This document shows positions 32,928 through 43,878 of a stretch of 64,000 bases of DNA, piece after piece. Origin of the DNA: Streptomyces monashensis. GTDB lineage: Bacteria > Actinomycetota > Actinomycetes > Streptomycetales > Streptomycetaceae. Below the pieces are notes generated by a model. It saw nothing but the letters and a program-made list of their open reading frames with translations. It had not been told where the DNA came from and searched no databases. The DNA is taken from the NCBI RefSeq assembly GCF_001866665.1, contig NZ_MLYO01000036.1, forward strand, positions 124,001-188,000, in the 5' to 3' direction. Within the stretch, counting starts at the first letter, position 1. Every line of letters begins with the position of its first letter. The translations under genes and the position numbers were made by a program.

Positions 32928-33851
32928 TCAGGAGCGACGTTCCTGCTTCTGCTTGCACTCCACGCACAGGGTGGCCCTCGGGAAGGCCTGCATCCGGGCC
33001 TTGCCGATGGGATTGCCGCAGTTCTCGCACAGTCCGTAGGTGCCCGCGTCCAGCCGCTCCAGGGCGTGCTCGTTCTGGATCAGCATCTCGCGCGCGTTGG
33101 CGGCCAGCGCCATCTCGTGCTCGCGCGTGATGTTCTTGGTCCCGGTGTCGGCCTGGTCGTCGCCCGCGCCGTCCCCGGAGTCCCGCATCAGGCCCACGAG
33201 GGACGCCTCGGAGGAGCTGATCTCGGCGCGCAGCCGCTCCACCTCGGACAGCAGCTCGGCGCGGGCCTCCGCGACCTCTTCCGGGGTCCAGGGGTCCTCT
33301 CCGGGACGCACCGCCAGCTCGCCGGGCTCCGCCGCGGCGAGCCGTGCCTTGGGTACGGCGGTCTGTTCGGCCGTGGCCGTGCCAGGAGTCTTCTTCGCAA
33401 CCACTGTCGTGGCTCCCGTCTGCTTCGCGGCCCGCGCCGCGCCCGCTTTCTTGGCCGTGCTCTTCCCGGCCGCCTCCGTGGAGGCGGCCGCCGCAACCGT
33501 CCTGCCGGCGCCGGTCTTCTTCGCCGCCGGCACCTCGACGGCCGCCTTGTCCACCGCCACCCCCTTCGCCGCCGCCTTCTTCCGGGCGTCCTTCCCGGCC
33601 GCCTTCTTGGCCGCCGTCTTCCCCGCCGCCGGCTTCTTCCCGGCCTTCGGCGCCACGTCGGCCTCCGCGGTCTTCCGGGCGGCCTTCTTCACGCCCGCCG
33701 TCTCGGCCGGCGCCTTCCCGACGGCCTTGACCGCTTTGACGGCCTTGGCGTCCTTCACATCTCTGGCATCCTTCGCGGCCGTCTTTTCCGCGGCCGCGTG
33801 CCTGGCCCGGCCGGTCGCCGGCTGCTCTACGGCGGTCTTCTTCGCCACCAT
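32928..33851 (-). CDS. DksA/TraR zinc-finger protein with histone-H1-like N-terminal tail
   Basis: A 307-residue two-part protein. Residues about 1-190 are extremely rich in Lys and Ala with AKK/KKA/KAA repeats (TAAKKAAGKDARKKAAAK), like histone H1 tails or the Hup tail of actinobacteria; this part should bind DNA nonspecifically and be disordered. From about residue 195 a coiled coil (EEVAEARAELLSEVERLRAE) leads to the DksA-type zinc finger CENC-x17-CVEC in YGLCENCGNPIGKAR. It may contact RNA polymerase like DksA or act as a nucleoid protein. The ATG at 33851 has GAAGGGG 8 nt upstream. Confidence 0.9.
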   Translation of the reverse strand: MVAKKTAVEQPATGRARHAAAEKTAAKDARDVKDAKAVKAVKAVGKAPAETAGVKKAARKTAEADVAPKAGKKPAAGKTAAKKAAGKDARKKAAAKGVAVDKAAVEVPAAKKTGAGRTVAAAASTEAAGKSTAKKAGAARAAKQTGATTVVAKKTPGTATAEQTAVPKARLAAAEPGELAVRPGEDPWTPEEVAEARAELLSEVERLRAEISSSEASLVGLMRDSGDGAGDDQADTGTKNITREHEMALAANAREMLIQNEHALERLDAGTYGLCENCGNPIGKARMQAFPRATLCVECKQKQERRS

Positions 33852-33864
33852 GGCCGCGGCCCCT

Positions 33865-33877
33865 TCACATATTGTGA
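33865..33877. promoter_or_regulatory. Interrupted palindrome in the 5'-UTR of the DksA-like gene
   Basis: TCACA (33865-33869), TAT, TGTGA (33873-33877): perfect 5-bp arms, 14 nt from the start codon and downstream of the predicted promoter. The half-site TGTGA is the kind recognised by CRP-family regulators, but with a 3-nt spacer it does not match the standard 6-nt spacing. Confidence 0.35.
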
Positions 33878-33900
33878 TCTTGCTCGCGAATCGTGCTGGG

Positions 33901-33929
33901 ACGATAAATCGACTTGAGTCCCGCGGCAA
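33901..33929 (-). promoter_or_regulatory. Candidate promoter of the DksA-like gene
   Basis: On the minus strand, -35 TTGCCG (33929-33924) and -10 TATCGT (33906-33901) are separated by 17 nt, a vegetative sigma-type arrangement. This would place the transcript start about 45 nt before the ATG at 33851. Confidence 0.4.
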
Positions 33930-34159
33930 CGGGGCACACCGCCCGATTCGCCCGCCCGGCACCCCCCGAGCAGCGGGCCTGCATCGGTTGTGCCCAGCTC
34001 CCCGCCGGGTAATCCGCTCCGGCGGCGACGGCTGGACACGCACGCGCGTGCCCTCGCCATTCGGGTCATGCCGGCCGGTCGCCGCGCGGACGGCCCCGAC
34101 CCGCGGAACGCGGGCCCGGGGAAAACCGGTCAGCCGCTGTCCGTGCGGCGCCGTACACT

Positions 34160-34472
34160 GGGCGGAGCGAGAAGCGTGGATGGGGACGAGTAGCGGCGTA
34201 CGCGGCCGAGAGCGACCCGGGGACGGTGTGAGCCCGGGGGCGAGCGCGACGTGAAGATCACCCCGGAGCCGCCGGAAGAAAGCCACAGCCGTGAGGCCGG
34301 GGCGAGTAGAGCCGGCTTCGCGACCCCAATGAGGGGGCTCACCGGAGCACAGGGCGCACCGGCGGGCCAAGGAGGGTGGTACCGCGGGAGCGCGCCGCAC
34401 ACGGCGTAGACAGGATCGAATGCTCTCGTCCCTCCGACGGAAGGCAGCAAGTCCGTTGGAGGATGCTCGCAG
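34160..34472 (+). promoter_or_regulatory. Isoleucine T-box riboswitch (translational type)
   Basis: The classic T-box element AGGGTGGTACCGCGG is at 34373-34387, with its partner CGTCCCT at 34427-34433. The UGGU bulge fits the 3' end of an uncharged tRNA with discriminator A. An ATC triplet at 34257-34259 in the stem I region is the likely isoleucine specifier. The alternative hairpin pairs CCTCCGACGG (34431-34440) with CCGTTGGAGG (34453-34462), which buries the GGAGG ribosome site of ileS. The two pairings share 34431-34433, so they exclude each other. Uncharged tRNA-Ile should therefore free the ribosome site, giving translational rather than terminator control. The 5' end is approximate. 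Confidence 0.92.
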
Positions 34473-37634
<3,162 letters not shown>

Positions 37635-37648
37635 GCGCCGAGCCGTTC

Positions 37649-37689
37649 GAGAAGGGCCCGGTCTCCGGTTCGGAGGCCGGGCCCTCTTC
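37649..37689 (+). terminator. Terminator of ileS
   Basis: A long GC-rich hairpin: arms 37649-37667 and 37671-37689 around the loop GTT, 19 bp with three imperfect positions (one G-T wobble). It starts 15 nt after the ileS stop. Confidence 0.85.
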
Positions 37690-37719
37690 ATGCGCCCGCA
37701 CGCGCAACGCGCGTAAAAG

Positions 37720-37755
37720 GGGCGGGGCCCCGGACCGAAGTCCGGGGCCCCGCCC
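37720..37755. terminator. Perfect 16-bp hairpin between ileS and divIVA
   Basis: Arms 37720-37735 and 37740-37755 are exact reverse complements with tetraloop CGAA. It lies 50 nt from the divIVA stop on the minus strand and is preceded there by short T/A-containing sequence, so it most likely ends the division-cluster transcript and also backs up the ileS terminator. Confidence 0.85.
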
Positions 37756-37804
37756 TGTTGAACGCTGCCGACGCCTCAGGCGTACTACTCACCGTGCCCG
37801 GTGC

Positions 37805-38947
37805 TCAGTTGTCGTCCTCGTCGATCAGGAACCCGCGCATCGGCGAGGGAGCCTGGCCCATCGGGGACGGACCCTGCGGGCGGACCGGGGCCATCGGCTG
37901 GGTCATGGCCGGGGTCATCTGCTGCTGGCCGCCGTAGGACGGGCCGGACGGAGCGGGGTTGCCGCCCATCGTCTGGTTGCCGCCGTAGGACGGGGCGCTC
38001 GCGCCGGCCGGAGCCATGGAGGGCGCCGGGGACGGCGGCAGCGACGCGGTGGCCGGAGTGCGCGGCGGCGCCAGGGAGTCGTCGGCCTGGGTCTCCAGCT
38101 GACGCAGCTGGGACTCGAGGTACGACTTCAGGCGCGTGCGGTACTCGCGTTCGAAGCCGCGCAGGTCCTCGACCTTGCGCTCCAGCGTGGCGCGGGCGGA
38201 CTCCAGCGAGCCCATCGCGACGCGGTGCTTCTCCTGCGCGTCCCGCTCCAGGGCGTCGGCCTTGGCACGGGCGTCACGCTCCAGACCCTCGGCGCGGCTG
38301 CGGGCCTCGCCGACGATCTTGTTGGCCTCGGAGCGGGCCTCGGCGATCGCCTGGTCGGCGGTCTGCTGGGCCAGCGAGAGGACACGGGCGGCGCTGTCGC
38401 CACCGGGGCCCTGACCGGGGCCGCCCATCGGACCGCCCATGGGGCCGCCCATCGGACCACCCATCTGCTGCTGCATGGGAGGCTGACCGCCCATCGGGCC
38501 CTGGCCCATGGGGCCCTGACCCATCGGACCCTGGCCCATCGGACCGGGACCCTGGGGACCACCCTGACCGCCGCCGGGACCGGCGGGCAGCTGCGGGGCA
38601 CCGCTCGGCAGCTGGGGCGGGCCACCCATGGGGCCACCCATCTGCTGCTGCGGCGGGCCCGATATGCCGGCGGGCACCGGCGCGCCGGGACCTCGCATGC
38701 CCTGCTGCTGCGGATGCGGCTGCTGGTCCTGCTCCGGCGGGCCCTTGCGCATGTTCTGCTGGTTCTGCGCGGCCGCACGGGTCGCCGCGGCCAGCTTGGC
38801 GCGCAGGTCCTCGTTCTCGCGGAGCAGACGGGTCAGTTCGGCTTCGACCTCGTCGAGGAAGGCATCGACCTCGTCCTCGTCATAGCCTTCTCGGAGGCGG
38901 ACGGTCGTGAACTGCTTGTTCCGCACGTCCTCGGGGGTCAACGGCAT
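37805..38947 (-). CDS. divIVA: DivIVA/Wag31 polar growth protein
   Basis: A 380-residue coiled-coil scaffold that marks hyphal tips and directs polar wall growth. The N-terminal DivIVA domain (MPLTPEDVRNKQFTTVRLREGYDEDEVDAFLDEVE) holds the lipid-binding segment and the first coiled coil (to about residue 60). An unusually long Gln/Gly/Pro/Met-rich insert (about 66-184) has tandem MGQGP and MGGP units. A second coiled coil runs about 185-280 (ARSEANKIVGEARSRAEG). A Pro-rich tail ends FLIDEDDN. The gene is the last of the division cluster and is followed by the hairpin at 37720-37755. Confidence 0.96.
   Translation of the reverse strand: MPLTPEDVRNKQFTTVRLREGYDEDEVDAFLDEVEAELTRLLRENEDLRAKLAAATRAAAQNQQNMRKGPPEQDQQPHPQQQGMRGPGAPVPAGISGPPQQQMGGPMGGPPQLPSGAPQLPAGPGGGQGGPQGPGPMGQGPMGQGPMGQGPMGGQPPMQQQMGGPMGGPMGGPMGGPGQGPGGDSAARVLSLAQQTADQAIAEARSEANKIVGEARSRAEGLERDARAKADALERDAQEKHRVAMGSLESARATLERKVEDLRGFEREYRTRLKSYLESQLRQLETQADDSLAPPRTPATASLPPSPAPSMAPAGASAPSYGGNQTMGGNPAPSGPSYGGQQQMTPAMTQPMAPVRPQGPSPMGQAPSPMRGFLIDEDDN
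38417..38539 (-). repeat. In-frame short tandem repeats in divIVA
   Basis: Tandem 15-bp units encode MGQGP (about 38483-38539, residues 137-151), and 12-bp units encode MGGP (about 38417-38464, residues 162-177). They are in frame and make a flexible linker between the two coiled coils. Such repeats are prone to length change by slippage. Confidence 0.8.
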
Positions 38948-38999
38948 CTCTTCACCTCAACGTAGTCATCGGCAGTCGGCAAGACCGTATCGTCCATCC

Positions 39000-39290
39000 T
39001 CATCCCCCAAAGTTCCCCGTGATGGACAGGAGGATGTAGACGATGATCATCAGTACGAAGAAGGACAGGTCGAGCGCCACGCCCCCGAGACGCAGCGGCG
39101 GAATGAACCGCCGCAGAAGCTTCAGCGGTGGATCGGTGACAGTGTAGGTGGCCTCCAGAACGACCACCATGGCCTTGCCGGGTTGCCACGAGCGGGCGAA
39201 CTGGAACACGTAGTCCATGACGAGCCGGAAAATGAGCACGGCGAGGAACACCAGTAGCGCGGTGTGGACCACCGTGACGAACACGCTCAT
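39000..39290 (-). CDS. YggT family membrane protein
   Basis: A 96-residue protein with two hydrophobic helices: VVHTALLVFLAVLIFRLVMDYVF and DLSFFVLMIIVYILLSI. The conserved YggT loop TDPPLKLLRRFIPPLRLGGVALD lies between them. The ATG at 39290 (MSVFVTVVH) is chosen over an upstream in-frame start. Its place between sepF and divIVA is conserved in actinobacteria; a role in division or osmotic tolerance has been suggested for the family but is not visible here. Confidence 0.92.
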   Translation of the reverse strand: MSVFVTVVHTALLVFLAVLIFRLVMDYVFQFARSWQPGKAMVVVLEATYTVTDPPLKLLRRFIPPLRLGGVALDLSFFVLMIIVYILLSITGNFGG

Positions 39291-39351
39291 GGCCTGCGCT
39301 TCCCTCTCCCCTGTTTCCCGTGCTCTTCCGAATGTCGATCGGTCGTGCGTC

Positions 39352-39993
39352 TCAGCTCTGGTTGAAGAACCCGCCCTCTGCGATGCGGGCCTTGTCCTCC
39401 GCCGTGACATCGACGTTAGCAGGAGACAACAGGAACACCTTCTGCGTCACCCGCTCGATGCTGCCGTGAAGACCAAACACCAATCCAGCCGCAAAGTCGA
39501 CAAGTCGCTTCGCATCTGTGTCGTCCATCTCAGTCAGATTCATGATCACCGGGGTGCCTTCACGGAAGTGTTCCCCGATGGTACGGGCCTCGTTGTAGGT
39601 CCGCGGGTGAAGTGTGGTGATCCGGTACGGCTCTCGTTCCGACACGACCTTGGGCATGATCACCGGCGCGTTCTTCTCCAGGGACTGACGTTCTTGTGTG
39701 ATGGATGCCACGGGCGCGATGCGCGCCGGACGTCCCGATTCCGCGGCGAGCGAAGTCGAACGGGCCACCGGCTCGCGGGGCGCGGGCGGTTGGACGATTC
39801 GCACCTCTTCGTCCCTTTGGGACTGATGTGCGCTGTGCGACTGGTGTGACGGTTCGTGCCGTCGGTGGTCCCGCTCCGGCTCCGGGTCCAACTCGGGCTC
39901 GAAGTCGTCGTCGGGGTCGAATCCGCGGCCGTCGTACCCATCGTCCTCCACGAGGCCGAGGTAGACCGCCATCTTGCGCATCGCGCCGGCCAT
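39352..39993 (-). CDS. sepF: Cell division protein SepF
   Basis: A 213-residue FtsZ membrane anchor. The N-terminal amphipathic helix MAGAMRKMAVYLGLVEDDGYD should bind the membrane. An acidic/His-rich linker (about 20-95) precedes the SepF domain: RITTLHPRTYNEARTIGEHFREGTPVIMNLTEMDDTDAKRLVDFAAGL, with FLLSPANVDVT at the end. It aligns FtsZ filaments at the septum and replaces FtsA, which actinobacteria lack. A GGAGG site lies 9 nt before the ATG at 39993. Confidence 0.96.
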   Translation of the reverse strand: MAGAMRKMAVYLGLVEDDGYDGRGFDPDDDFEPELDPEPERDHRRHEPSHQSHSAHQSQRDEEVRIVQPPAPREPVARSTSLAAESGRPARIAPVASITQERQSLEKNAPVIMPKVVSEREPYRITTLHPRTYNEARTIGEHFREGTPVIMNLTEMDDTDAKRLVDFAAGLVFGLHGSIERVTQKVFLLSPANVDVTAEDKARIAEGGFFNQS

Positions 39994-40121
39994 GCTCTGA
40001 GTCCTCCGCTCTGTGGTGGATCGACCGACTACTGCCAAGTGCCCGCGATCCACGAGGTCGTTGTGCCCGTCTTCACAGGCATTGACCATATTTTCTGCTG
40101 TGGTCCGACTTCCTGGCGACG

Positions 40122-40841
40122 TTACCCGAGCCTGGGGCGGACTCCGAGTACCGCAGTGCCGACGCGCACATGTGTCGCCCCGGCCGCCACGGCCTGTTCG
40201 AGGTCCGCACTCATCCCTGCCGACACCATGGTTGCAGCCGGATGCGTCCGGCGCAGGTCGGTCGACAAATCCATGAGCCGCTCGAACGCCGCCTGTTCGC
40301 GTCCCGCGTACTCCCCGGCGAGCGGAGCGACGGTCATCAGACCGTCGAGCCGCAGTCCGGGCGCGTCCGCGACGAGGTCGGCCAACTCTTCGATTCCGTC
40401 CGGGCCGACACCACCCCGCTCGCCCCGTCCGCCGGCCCCCGCGTCGAGCGCCACCTGGATCAGGCACCCCACCTCGCGCCCCACCCGCACCGCCTCCTTC
40501 GACAGGGTCGTGACGAGCCGGGAACGATCCACGGACTGCACGACATCGGCGTAACCGACCACGGAACGCACCTTGTTGGTCTGTAGTTGACCGACAAAAT
40601 GCCACTTAAGAGGCAGATCCGCACATGCGGCCGCCTTCGGTGCCGCGTCCTGGTCGCGGTTCTCGGCGACGTGACGCACACCGAGTTCCGACAGGATCCG
40701 CACATCGCTCGCCGGGTAGGTCTTGGTGACCACGATGAGGGTCACCTCCTCCCGCTCGCGCCCCGACGCCGCACACGCGGCGGTGATGCGCTCCTCCACC
40801 TTCGCCAGGTTTGCGGCGAGTTCGGTCTTACGGTCCGTCAT
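40122..40841 (-). CDS. YggS/PLPBP family pyridoxal-phosphate homeostasis protein
   Basis: A 239-residue PLP-binding TIM-barrel protein that buffers pyridoxal phosphate. The Schiff-base lysine is in LIVVTKTYPASDV; other blocks are WHFVGQLQTNKVRSVV (GxLQxNK), LDGLMTVAPLAGE and the phosphate-binding SAGMSADLEQAVAAGATHVRVGTA. Its place behind ftsZ and pgeF and before sepF is the conserved actinobacterial order. It starts 6 nt after the pgeF stop. Confidence 0.95.
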   Translation of the reverse strand: MTDRKTELAANLAKVEERITAACAASGREREEVTLIVVTKTYPASDVRILSELGVRHVAENRDQDAAPKAAACADLPLKWHFVGQLQTNKVRSVVGYADVVQSVDRSRLVTTLSKEAVRVGREVGCLIQVALDAGAGGRGERGGVGPDGIEELADLVADAPGLRLDGLMTVAPLAGEYAGREQAAFERLMDLSTDLRRTHPAATMVSAGMSADLEQAVAAGATHVRVGTAVLGVRPRLG

Positions 40842-40847
40842 GCCCCA

Positions 40848-41576
40848 TCAGTCCAGCCAGACATAGCCAGCGAGCCGCCCGGTGGTGCGGTCACGGCGGT
40901 ACGAGAAGTGGTCCTTCGACTCCAGCGTGCACGCCGGTGACTGCGCCCGGTCGCGCACCCCGAGCCGGTCGAGCTGCGCGTGCACCCCGGCGCTCACGTC
41001 GACCGCCGGCGTGCCCCAGCTCGTCTCGGCGTGCGCCGCCGGCTCGACGGCGGCCACCTCGGCGCGCATCGCCTCCGGCACCTCGTAGCACCGGCCGCAC
41101 ACGGCGGGTCCGGTGCGGGCGGCGATCCGGCCCGGCTCGGCGCCGAGTTCGACCATGGCCCGTACGACGGCGTGCACGACGCCCCCGACCATGCCCGGCC
41201 GGCCCGCGTGGGCCGCGGCGGCGATCCCGGCGACGGGGTCGGCCAGCAGCACCGGCACGCAGTCGGCGGTGAGCACGGCGAGGGCGAGCCCGCGGCGGGC
41301 GGTGACGACCGCGTCGGCCTCGGGCGCCGGGCGCTCGCCCCAGGGCTCGTCCACGACCGCCACGTCCGCGCCGTGCACCTGGTGCATCCACACGACCTGA
41401 TCGGCGGCGAGGCCCAGCGACTTCGCGGCCAGTTCCCGGTTGGCCAGGACCGCCTCGGGCGTGTCGCCGACGGCGCCGCCCAGGTTCAGCTCCTCATACG
41501 GAGCGGCGCTCACCCCGCCCCACCGGTCGGTGAAGGCGAAGTGCGCGCCGCTCACGCTCTCGCGCTGTCCTATCAC
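40848..41576 (-). CDS. pgeF: PgeF/YfiH-type polyphenol oxidase, purine nucleoside or peptidoglycan-editing factor
   Basis: A 242-residue protein of the YfiH (laccase-domain) family, reported as a purine nucleoside phosphorylase/deaminase and as a factor that prevents misincorporation in peptidoglycan precursors. Metal-ligand and catalytic residues lie in VVWMHQVHGADV, VLTADCVPVLLAD and AAAHAGRPGM, with TGPAVCGRCYEVP downstream. Which activity applies here cannot be read from sequence. The GTG at 41576 overlaps the ftsZ stop (GTGA), so the two are translationally coupled. Confidence 0.93.
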   Translation of the reverse strand: MIGQRESVSGAHFAFTDRWGGVSAAPYEELNLGGAVGDTPEAVLANRELAAKSLGLAADQVVWMHQVHGADVAVVDEPWGERPAPEADAVVTARRGLALAVLTADCVPVLLADPVAGIAAAAHAGRPGMVGGVVHAVVRAMVELGAEPGRIAARTGPAVCGRCYEVPEAMRAEVAAVEPAAHAETSWGTPAVDVSAGVHAQLDRLGVRDRAQSPACTLESKDHFSYRRDRTTGRLAGYVWLD

Positions 41577-42778
41577 TTCAGGAAGTCCGGGACGTCCAGC
41601 TCCTCGGCGGCGCTGTCCGAGTAGGTCCGCGACGGCGGCACCGGCGGGGCGACCGGGATGTCGGGCACCGGCTCGGGGGCCGGCTCCGGCTCCTCCTTCG
41701 GCGTCACGCTGCCCAGCGAGCCGAAGGTCGGACGGCTGGGCTCGGACTGCCGTACCGGAGCGGGATCCTCGCGGCGGGCCGGCACCGTGGCCGAGGCCGA
41801 GCCGATGACGTTGTCCCGGCGGGCCGGCGGCTGGCCGCCGTCGAAGCCGGCCGCGATCACGGTGACCCGGACCTCGTCGCCGAGGGCGTCGTCGATGACC
41901 GCGCCGAAGATGATGTTGGCCTCGGGGTGGGCGGCCTCGCTGACCAGCTGGGCGGCCTCGTTGATCTCGAACAGGCCGAGGTCGGAGCCGCCGGAGATGG
42001 AGAGCAGGACGCCGCGGGCGCCGTCGATGGACGCCTCGAGCAGCGGCGAGGAGATCGCCATCTCGGCGGCGGCCACCGCGCGGTCGTCGCCGCGGGCCGA
42101 GCCGATGCCCATGAGGGCCGAACCGGCCTCGGACATGACCGACTTGACGTCGGCGAAGTCGAGGTTGATCAGACCGGGGGTGGTGATGAGGTCGGTGATG
42201 CCCTGGACGCCGGAGAGCAGGACCTGGTCGGCGGACTTGAACGCGTCCAGGACCGAGACCTGGCGGTCCGAGATGGACAGCAGCCGGTCGTTGGGGATCA
42301 CGATGAGGGTGTCGACCTCTTCGCGCAGTTCGGCGATGCCGTCCTCGGCCTGGTTCGCGCGGCGCCGTCCCTCGAAGGTGAACGGGCGCGTGACCACGCC
42401 GATGGTGAGGGCGCCGAGCGAGCGCGCGATGTTGGCCACGACGGGCGCGCCGCCGGTGCCGGTGCCGCCGCCTTCACCGGCCGTCACGAAGACCATGTCG
42501 GCCCCCTTGAGGACCTCCTCGATCTCCTCGCGGTGGTCCTCGGCGGCCTTGCGGCCGACTGCCGGGTTGGCGCCGGCGCCGAGTCCGCGGGTGAGTTCGC
42601 GGCCGACGTCGAGCTTGACGTCGGCGTCGCTCATCAACAGCGCCTGTGCGTCGGTGTTGATGGCGATGAACTCGACGCCCTTGAGACCGACCTCGATCAT
42701 CCGGTTGATGGCATTGACACCACCGCCGCCGACACCGATGACCTTGATGACTGCGAGGTAGTTCTGCGGTGCTGCCAC
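41573..42778 (-). CDS. ftsZ: Cell division GTPase FtsZ
   Basis: The tubulin-like GTPase that forms the Z ring or septal ladders. The 401-residue protein has the GTP-binding signature GGGTGTG (residues 103-109), the N-terminal IGVGGGGVNAINRM, the T7 loop region TPGLINLDFADVKSVM, and a C-terminal tail ending EELDVPDFLK, which binds SepF and other partners. A Pro/Glu-rich linker (about 320-385) joins core and tail. A 279-nt leader region upstream carries inverted repeats and probably several promoters. Confidence 0.98.
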   Translation of the reverse strand: MAAPQNYLAVIKVIGVGGGGVNAINRMIEVGLKGVEFIAINTDAQALLMSDADVKLDVGRELTRGLGAGANPAVGRKAAEDHREEIEEVLKGADMVFVTAGEGGGTGTGGAPVVANIARSLGALTIGVVTRPFTFEGRRRANQAEDGIAELREEVDTLIVIPNDRLLSISDRQVSVLDAFKSADQVLLSGVQGITDLITTPGLINLDFADVKSVMSEAGSALMGIGSARGDDRAVAAAEMAISSPLLEASIDGARGVLLSISGGSDLGLFEINEAAQLVSEAAHPEANIIFGAVIDDALGDEVRVTVIAAGFDGGQPPARRDNVIGSASATVPARREDPAPVRQSEPSRPTFGSLGSVTPKEEPEPAPEPVPDIPVAPPVPPSRTYSDSAAEELDVPDFLK

Positions 42779-43057
42779 GTCGAAGGCCTCTCGCCTCGAA
42801 TTACGTCGCCGTCTCCGTGCGGTGCCCCGCGCCGGGACGGCAGATGCCGAATGGGACGGTCCGTAGCGCCGACCCGAACCCTAACCCTGAAGTTTAGGGT
42901 TACCAGTGTGTCTGTTCCTTGAAGTCTTCTGAACAGGACACTAAGTCGACAAGTGGCGCCCGTTCAACGAACACGCCGAACCTCCCGTTTTTCTTTTCAC
43001 CCTATGTGATCAGCCATAGCAGTGCCCAACCAGGGTGCTGGCCTGCGCTGATGTGCG
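42779..43057 (-). promoter_or_regulatory. ftsQ-ftsZ intergenic promoter region
   Basis: 279 nt of non-coding DNA, the AT-richest gap of the division cluster. It contains an inverted repeat AACCCTAA (42877-42884) / TTAGGGTT (42894-42901), a second imperfect dyad TGTTC (42913-42917) / GAACA (42931-42935) with nested GAAG/CTTC, and a minus-strand promoter-like pair TTGGGC (43029-43024) and CATAGG (43006-43001) with 17-nt spacing. In S. coelicolor several ftsZ promoters, one sporulation-specific, are known from this gap; here the exact elements are inferred. Confidence 0.6.
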
Positions 43058-43852
43058 TCAACTCCCCGATGACGCAGGGGCGGTGGGAACGCTGACATCG
43101 AAGTGCCTGGCGCGGGGAGCTGCTTTCATGAGAGCCGTGAGGGTCCGCGCCTTGGCGCTGCCGTTCTCGCTGCTCCCCCATGCCACCGTGCGGCCGTCGC
43201 CGAGCGCCAGCGAGATGTCGTCATAGGAACGGACTTGGAGCGCCCGGGCACCCTTGGCCACGGAGGGCGGCAGGTCTCCGGCGACCCTGACCGCCTCGCG
43301 CACCAGCCGGTCGATGCCGAAGCGCCGCAGGCTCGCGGCGGCGGAACCCGTGCGGGAGACGTTGAGTTCCAGGGCCGGAACGTTCCTCGGGGCCTGGGAA
43401 ACCGTGGCGAACCGGACACCTTTGCCGTCGACTTCGACGAAGTTCTTACCGTCGCGCAGGAGCAGGACGGGAGCGCGCTCGGTCACTTTCAGACCGATTC
43501 CGTGGGGCCAGGCACGGACCGCGTCGATGGTGTCAATTCGGGGCAATTTCCGGCGAAGTCGGGCTTCGATGCCGTTGGTGTCGATGGAAATCATCGGCGC
43601 CCCGACCGGCACGGCCGCCGCGTCGCGCACCTCGGCGGGGGTCAGCACCCGGGTGCCGGACACCGAGACGTGGGTGACGCGCAGCCACGCGGAGCCGTAC
43701 AACACCCAGGTGCCACCACCGCCGAGAAGAAGGGCGGCCACCGCCAGGATGACGATCGTACGAAGTCGCCGTCGTCTGAGGCGCCGGGCGGACGGCGGGC
43801 CGGACGACTCCTGTTGGCGTTTTCCGCGCTCGGCGGTAGTCGGTCCGGCCAC
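43058..43852 (-). CDS. ftsQ: Cell division protein FtsQ
   Basis: A 264-residue bitopic membrane protein of the divisome core (FtsQ-FtsL-DivIC). A basic cytoplasmic N-terminus (SARRLRRRRLRT) leads to one transmembrane helix (about residues 33-53, VILAVAALLLGGGGTWVLY). Then come the POTRA domain (VTHVSVSGTRVLTPAEVRDAA) and the FtsQ beta domain (RAWPHGIGLKVTERAP). The GTG at 43852 is chosen because AAAGG lies 8-9 nt upstream; a GTG at 43858 is the alternative. It lies 26 nt behind murG. Confidence 0.94.
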   Translation of the reverse strand: MAGPTTAERGKRQQESSGPPSARRLRRRRLRTIVILAVAALLLGGGGTWVLYGSAWLRVTHVSVSGTRVLTPAEVRDAAAVPVGAPMISIDTNGIEARLRRKLPRIDTIDAVRAWPHGIGLKVTERAPVLLLRDGKNFVEVDGKGVRFATVSQAPRNVPALELNVSRTGSAAASLRRFGIDRLVREAVRVAGDLPPSVAKGARALQVRSYDDISLALGDGRTVAWGSSENGSAKARTLTALMKAAPRARHFDVSVPTAPASSGS

Positions 43853-43878
43853 CCTCACTGCCCTTTCGTCATACGGTC

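Larger units (their letters stand above)
33852..34159. other. Non-coding gap between DksA-like gene and ileS leader
   Basis: About 310 nt with no convincing gene. It holds the divergent promoters. A minus-strand promoter candidate and a palindrome lie near 33865-33929, and a plus-strand -10-like TACACT lies at 34154-34159. Short ORFs here lack coding character. Confidence 0.6.
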
